NCBI GenBank assembly: GCA_945893145.1 | Contig: CAMDDZ010000039.1 | Location: 1 to 49,340, forward strand | Reading direction: 5' to 3' | DNA: 49,340 nucleotides | Source of the DNA: Rhodoplanes serenus | GTDB taxonomy: Bacteria > Pseudomonadota > Alphaproteobacteria > Rhizobiales > Xanthobacteraceae | Part shown: positions 45,598 through 49,340 of the stretch, piece after piece | Position numbering within the stretch: position 1 is the first letter of the stretch | How the letters are laid out: every line of letters starts with the position of its first letter | Translations under genes and position numbers: made by a program | Notes under the pieces: model-generated | Told to the model about the DNA's origin: nothing | The model's input: only the letters and a program-made list of their open reading frames with translations | Database searches by the model: none

Positions 45598-46239
45598 TTA
45601 CTGGCTACATTCCTGCGCAACACGATCGAGCGCCTGCGCGATGCCCTTGAGCGAGAACCGATCGGTGGTGTGGGTGCCTTTCGAGGTGGTGGCCTTGATT
45701 ACCAGCTCGGGGCTCTTGCGCATGGATTCGATCATGCGCCCCTCGTCGCCGGGGTTCTTCACCCAGGCGCCATCCTTCTGCGTGTACATCGTGAAGTTCG
45801 TCCCGCCGATCGCAAGACCCGCATCCGCGCTCGGCTTGAACTCATAGCCGGTGACCAGGATCGAAACCTCGTCCCTCACCTTTTCGGACGGCCGGGTCGA
45901 GATGAACATATAGACCGCGTTGGCGGCAGTACGGCGGTTGGCGGGGCTGTCCTCCGATGACGTCGGCTTGGCGAGCGCGAAGCAGACCTGCCGGCCATTG
46001 GGCTTCGCAGCATAAGCGCCCCAGTCACCGAACTGGCCCAGCAGCGTCGCCTGCGCCGCCGGATTGGCTGCAGCAGCAGGAGCATCCTGCGCGACGGGCG
46101 GCTTCGGTTTTGGTTTCGGCTTGGCCGCCGGCTTCGGCGCAGGCGGCGGCTGGTCCTGCGCCATCAGCGGCGCCGGCATCATAAATGCGCCTGCGACCAG
46201 CAACGGAAGCAAGCACCGGAAAGGTCTGTTTTCGGTCAT
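45598..46239 (-). CDS. Invasion-associated locus B (IalB) family protein
   Basis: A 213-residue exported protein with a signal peptide (residues 1-27, ...PLMAQ), a Pro/Lys/Ala-rich linker (residues about 30-60), and the IalB domain: FGDWGAYAAKPNGRQVCFALAKPT, VYMFISTRPSEKVRDEVSILVTGY and a late Cys. IalB proteins were first linked to erythrocyte invasion in Bartonella but are widespread in non-pathogenic Hyphomicrobiales with unknown role. It is divergent from the quinone oxidoreductase gene. Confidence 0.85.
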   Translation of the reverse strand: MTENRPFRCLLPLLVAGAFMMPAPLMAQDQPPPAPKPAAKPKPKPKPPVAQDAPAAAANPAAQATLLGQFGDWGAYAAKPNGRQVCFALAKPTSSEDSPANRRTAANAVYMFISTRPSEKVRDEVSILVTGYEFKPSADAGLAIGGTNFTMYTQKDGAWVKNPGDEGRMIESMRKSPELVIKATTSKGTHTTDRFSLKGIAQALDRVAQECSQ

Positions 46240-46426
46240 CGTGCCTCGCGGATGACGGCTACTCGTGGGCAGCTAAAACCCAGCACTTCAAATCACCCCT
46301 AATATAGCGAAGTAATGGGGAAAATCGGCAATGTGAAGGCCGAAAGGTCGCAGCCCCTCCGCAAACCGCGCGCCACCGCACGCCGGATTTCGGAGAGAAT
46401 GCAGATGCCATCTGGATTATCGGACC

Positions 46427-47401
46427 ATGAAAGCCGTTCTCTGCACCCATCTCGGCACCCCGGACGATCTTGAGATTGCCGACCTGCCGGACCCCGTGGC
46501 CGGGCCCGGCCAGGCCGTTGTCCGGGTGGCGGCGGTCGGGCTCAACTTTTTCGATACTCTGATCATCGCCGGGAAGTACCAGACCAAGCCGGCCTTTCCG
46601 TTCTCGCCGGGGGCCGAGTTCGCGGGAACCATCGAGAGCTTCGGGCCCGATGTGACCGGCGTGCGAATTGGCGACCGGGTGATGGGATATGCGCGCTACG
46701 GCACCGCGCGCGAGAAGTACATCGCCAAGGCCGCAAACCTCGTACGGCTTCCAGACAGCCTCGACTTCGATCGCGCCGCCGCGCTGTGCGTGACCTATGG
46801 CACATCCTATTACGCGCTGAAGGACCGCGCACACCTGCGCAACGGCGAGACGCTGGCGGTGCTGGGCGCGTCAGGCGGCGTAGGCCTCGCCGCGGTCGAG
46901 CTTGGCAAACTGATGGGCGCACGCGTCATCGCCTGCGTGTCGTCAGACGACAAGATCGAGTTCGTGCGCCAGCACGGCGCCGACGACGGCGTGAACTACG
47001 CGCGCGACGATTTACGCGAGGCGCTGAAACGGCTGGGCGGCGAGCATGGCATCGACGTGGTGTACGACCCGGTCGGTGGCGCCTATTCGGAGCCCGCGCT
47101 GCGCTCGCTCGCCTGGGAGGGTCGATTGCTCGTGGTCGGCTTCGCGGCCGGTGACATTCCGAAACTGCCGCTCAATCTCGTGCTGCTGAAGAGCTGCGAC
47201 GTGCGCGGCGTGTTCTGGGGCACCTGGACCGAGCGCTTCCCGCAACAGCATCACGCCAACATGGCCGATCTGGTGCGCTGGGCGGCGGAGGGCAAGCTCT
47301 CCTGCCACGTCCATCGCGTCTATCCGCTGGCGGATGCGGCGCGGGCGCTCAATGACATCGCGGCGCGCAAGGTAATGGGCAAAGCGGTGCTGCGGCCGTA
47401 G
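46427..47401 (+). CDS. NADPH:quinone oxidoreductase-family (zinc-less MDR) protein
   Basis: A 324-residue medium-chain dehydrogenase/reductase without zinc ligands: LNFFDTLIIAGKYQTKPAFPF, PGAEFAGTIESFGPDVTG, the NADP-binding LAVLGASGGVGLAAVELGK (about residues 139-157) and VYDPVGGAYSEPALR. It resembles quinone oxidoreductase 1 and the related acrylyl/enoyl-reductase-like proteins. The substrate is not certain. Its TAG stop runs into a palindromic repeat. Confidence 0.88.
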   Translation: MKAVLCTHLGTPDDLEIADLPDPVAGPGQAVVRVAAVGLNFFDTLIIAGKYQTKPAFPFSPGAEFAGTIESFGPDVTGVRIGDRVMGYARYGTAREKYIAKAANLVRLPDSLDFDRAAALCVTYGTSYYALKDRAHLRNGETLAVLGASGGVGLAAVELGKLMGARVIACVSSDDKIEFVRQHGADDGVNYARDDLREALKRLGGEHGIDVVYDPVGGAYSEPALRSLAWEGRLLVVGFAAGDIPKLPLNLVLLKSCDVRGVFWGTWTERFPQQHHANMADLVRWAAEGKLSCHVHRVYPLADAARALNDIAARKVMGKAVLRP

Positions 47402-47449
47402 AGCATGATCCCGAAAAGCGGGAACCGGTTTTCGGAAAAGATCATGCTC
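47401..47449. repeat. Dispersed palindromic repeat at the quinone oxidoreductase stop
   Basis: A 49-bp inverted repeat with arms GAGCATGATC (47401-47410) and GATCATGCTC (47440-47449) and inner GGGAACCGG / TTTTCGG. It is the same family as the repeat at 37283-37330, and begins at the last base of a TAG stop in both cases. It separates two converging genes. Confidence 0.85.
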
Positions 47450-47459
47450 CAGCAAAAAA

Positions 47460-47840
47460 CTATTGCGTCATCCGCGCCAGCGCGTCGTGCGCGGCGTCAC
47501 GATGCTGCGGCTGGATGTGGTTCCACACGAGCTTGAGCGCACCGGCCAGCACGGCGGCATCGTCGGAGAGGCCGAGCACCGGCAGCATGTCGGGGATCAC
47601 GTCGAGCGGCAGCACGAAATAGGCCAGCGCCCCGAGCAGCGCCGCACGCACGTGGTGTGGCGTGCTCCGGTCGAACGCGCAGTAATAGGCGGTCAGCAGA
47701 TCCTCGGCGAACGGAATATGCGCTGCGAGCCGGCCGAGCTTGCGCCAGAAACCGCGGCGCACCGTGGCTTCATTGCGTTGCGCCTCGTCGCGCGCCATGC
47801 GCTCGTCACCGTTCCACGCCGCCGCCCGTCCAAATCGCAT
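47460..47840 (-). CDS. YkvA-family (DUF1232) membrane protein
   Basis: A 126-residue protein. The DUF1232/YkvA core is TPHHVRAALLGALAYFVLPLDVIPDMLPVLGLSDDAAVL, with the characteristic PLDxIPD motif in a hydrophobic segment. The N-terminal part is charged. GGGAG upstream supports the ATG at 47840; an earlier in-frame start is not favoured. The function of the family is unknown. Confidence 0.8.
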   Translation of the reverse strand: MRFGRAAAWNGDERMARDEAQRNEATVRRGFWRKLGRLAAHIPFAEDLLTAYYCAFDRSTPHHVRAALLGALAYFVLPLDVIPDMLPVLGLSDDAAVLAGALKLVWNHIQPQHRDAAHDALARMTQ

Positions 47841-47913
47841 TGTCCCGCTCCCGTCAGCGATGGTGGAATAGATGGGCGGCAAATCTGGCAGGCGCAAGGC
47901 GCGTGTGGCGTGG

Positions 47914-48204
47914 TCAGCCCGCCAGCCGATCCATGGCGCCTGCGAGTTTCACGTCGAGCTCGGTCAGGCCACCGGCGTCATGGGTCGAGAGCGTCACCTC
48001 GACCGTCTTGTAGACATTGAACCATTCGGGATGGTGGTCCATCTTTTCGGCCACCAGCGCCGCACGGGTCATGAAACCGAAAGCCTGGTTAAAATCCTTG
48101 AATACGAACTTCTTGCTGATCGCGTCGCGACCGGCGGCCTCGTTCCAGCCACTCAGCGTCGCCAGCGCCTCCTTACGGGCCTGCCCGGTCAATTTCTGCG
48201 CCAT
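47914..48204 (-). CDS. 4a-hydroxytetrahydrobiopterin (pterin-4-alpha-carbinolamine) dehydratase
   Basis: A 96-residue protein, the normal size of pterin carbinolamine dehydratases (PhhB/PCD). The active-site motif [29 protein letters not shown] is complete, with the paired His and later His. It recycles the oxidised pterin made by aromatic amino acid hydroxylases; no hydroxylase is in the window. GAGG upstream supports the ATG at 48204; longer readings are not conserved in character. Confidence 0.92.
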   Translation of the reverse strand: MAQKLTGQARKEALATLSGWNEAAGRDAISKKFVFKDFNQAFGFMTRAALVAEKMDHHPEWFNVYKTVEVTLSTHDAGGLTELDVKLAGAMDRLAG

Positions 48205-48268
48205 TGTGCCAACCTCTTGTTTGTGGGACATGCCCTGCTTCGGGCCATGATAACGCCCCACGCGGCGG

Positions 48269-48296
48269 TTGCGTCCCACCGATCCATCGCTATATT
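48269..48296 (+). promoter_or_regulatory. Possible promoter of typA
   Basis: TTGCGT (48269-48274) and TATATT (48291-48296) with 16-base spacing, 60 bp upstream of typA. The -10 matches the consensus well and the -35 moderately. The predicted start near 48303 would place the leader hairpin at the 5' end of the RNA. Confidence 0.4.
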
Positions 48297-48310
48297 GCGC
48301 CGCAATACCG

Positions 48311-48337
48311 CCGCGGGCTTCTGCCAGGAGCCCGCGG
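48311..48337 (+). other. Leader hairpin of typA
   Basis: CCGCGGGCT (48311-48319) and AGCCCGCGG (48329-48337) form a perfect 9-bp stem with a 9-base loop containing AGG. It ends 18 bp before the start codon. It may stabilise the 5' end or respond to temperature, fitting a GTPase linked to cold stress, but that is only a suggestion. Confidence 0.45.
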
Positions 48338-48355
48338 TCCGCATTTAGAGATCAT

Positions 48356-49340
48356 ATGAACCTTCGCAACGTCGCCATTATTGCCCACGTCGACCACGGC
48401 AAAACCACGCTGGTCGACCGCCTTTTGCAGCAGTCCGGCTCATTCCGGACGAATCAGCGCGTGCAGGAGCGCGCGATGGATTCCAACGACCTGGAGCGCG
48501 AGCGCGGCATCACCATCCTGGCCAAGGTGACCTCGATCCTCTGGCAGGACGTCCGCCTCAACATCGTTGATACCCCCGGCCACGCCGACTTTGGCGGCGA
48601 GGTCGAACGCATCCTGAACATGGTGGATGGCGTCATCGTGCTGGTGGATGCAGCCGAAGGGCCGCTACCGCAGACCAAGTTCGTGGTTTCCAAGGCACTC
48701 AAGATGGGCCTGAAGCCCATTGTCGCCATCAACAAGGTCGATCGCTCCGACGCGCGGCCGGTCGAGGTGGTCAACGAGGTGTTCGACCTGTTCGCGGCGC
48801 TCGACGCCACAGACGAGCAACTCGACTTCCCGATCCTCTATGGGTCGTCCAAGGAAGGCTGGATGGCGGAAAAGCTTGAAGGTCCGAAGGACCAGGGCAT
48901 GAAGCCGCTGTTCGACCTGGTGGTGCGACACGTCAAGCCACCGACGGTCGAGGAAGGGCCGTTCCGCCTGCTGGGGACCATCCTCGAGGCCAATCCCTAT
49001 CTCGGCCGCGTCGTCACCGGCCGCATCACCTCAGGCTCGATAAAGCCGAACCAGGCCGTGAAGGTGCTCGACCGTGACGGCAAACTGATCGAGCAAGGCC
49101 GCGTCACCAAGGTGCTGGCGTTCCGCGGACTGGAGCGCACTGCAGTCGATGAAGCCAGCGCCGGTGACATCGTGGCGCTGGCCGGCCTGCCGGAGGCAAC
49201 GGTTTCGCACACGATCTGTGCTCCCGAGGTGACAGCCCCCATTCCGGCCCAGCCGATCGACCCGCCGACCCTGTCCATGACGTTCCGCATCAACGATTCG
49301 CCGCTCGCCGGCACCGAAGGCGACAAGGTGCAAAGCCGCG
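48356..49340 (+). CDS. typA: Translational GTPase TypA (BipA), N-terminal part
   Basis: The gene begins with ATGAACCTTCGC at 48356 and runs off the right edge (328 codons visible). The GTPase motifs are all present: AHVDHGKTT (G1), [10 protein letters not shown] (G2 region), [14 protein letters not shown] (G3) and [10 protein letters not shown] (G4), followed by the elongation-factor domain II. TypA/BipA is a ribosome-associated GTPase needed for 50S assembly and stress growth, especially in the cold. LepA and EF-G are excluded by the [15 protein letters not shown] start and DUF-free layout. Confidence 0.96.
   Translation, partial: MNLRNVAIIAHVDHGKTTLVDRLLQQSGSFRTNQRVQERAMDSNDLERERGITILAKVTSILWQDVRLNIVDTPGHADFGGEVERILNMVDGVIVLVDAAEGPLPQTKFVVSKALKMGLKPIVAINKVDRSDARPVEVVNEVFDLFAALDATDEQLDFPILYGSSKEGWMAEKLEGPKDQGMKPLFDLVVRHVKPPTVEEGPFRLLGTILEANPYLGRVVTGRITSGSIKPNQAVKVLDRDGKLIEQGRVTKVLAFRGLERTAVDEASAGDIVALAGLPEATVSHTICAPEVTAPIPAQPIDPPTLSMTFRINDSPLAGTEGDKVQSR

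Overview
The window is GC-rich alphaproteobacterial chromosome and reads as Hyphomicrobiales (Rhizobiales), most like the Bradyrhizobium / Rhodopseudomonas / Pseudolabrys side of the order. The evidence is the gene order dapF-mtaB-(...)-ftsY, ffh-rpsP-rimM-trmD-rplS followed by leuC, leuD, asd and leuB, the sdhCDAB cluster, an invasion-associated-locus-B protein next to a quinone oxidoreductase, and dispersed palindromic repeats of types common in that group. No rRNA, tRNA, CRISPR array, transposase or phage gene was seen. The genus is not certain.

Layout. 1-3.6 kb: start of ftsY, a pseudouridine synthase, a PPOX flavoprotein, mtaB and dapF. 3.8-5.7 kb: two exported GyrI-like proteins and a ceramidase-like membrane protein. 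5.8-9.9 kb: a predicted promoter, a long structured leader carrying a palindromic repeat, then ffh and the rpsP-rimM-trmD-rplS translation genes. 10-16 kb: leuC and leuD with small exported proteins, a minimal zincin protease and a tandem pair of GFA-family proteins between them. 16-19 kb: CoA ester lyase, DUF429 protein, two coupled one-helix membrane proteins, beta-carbonic anhydrase. 19-24.6 kb: asd, a methyltransferase, a SorAB-like sulfite dehydrogenase, leuB. 24.7-30.3 kb: a B12-type radical SAM protein, an XRE regulator, a VIT/vWA sortase substrate and its Gram-negative (class GN) sortase. 30.3-33.4 kb: a Tat-exported molybdoprotein with a b-type cytochrome partner, a MaoC/mesaconyl-CoA-hydratase-like protein, sodC. 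33.5-38.6 kb: a LysR regulator divergent from sdhC-sdhD-sdhA-(membrane protein)-sdhB. 38.7-48.2 kb: siderophore-interacting protein, VOC and PPOX proteins, argG, PAP2 phosphatase, rlmN, IalB, quinone oxidoreductase, YkvA and pterin dehydratase. From 48.36 kb: the 5' part of typA.

How it fits together. Most genes are housekeeping: leucine (leuB, leuC, leuD), lysine/threonine (dapF, asd) and arginine (argG) synthesis, translation and protein targeting, and complex II. The less ordinary part is the sortase region. A 44-bp sequence element (37 of 44 positions identical, core 28 of 30) lies 60-75 bp upstream of both the radical SAM gene and the VIT/vWA gene, with the XRE regulator gene between them, so these genes may form one regulon. 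Three T-N11-A dyads in the LysR/sdhC gap, two with identical arms, are a second regulatory signal. A small membrane protein and a palindromic repeat split the sdhA-sdhB junction.
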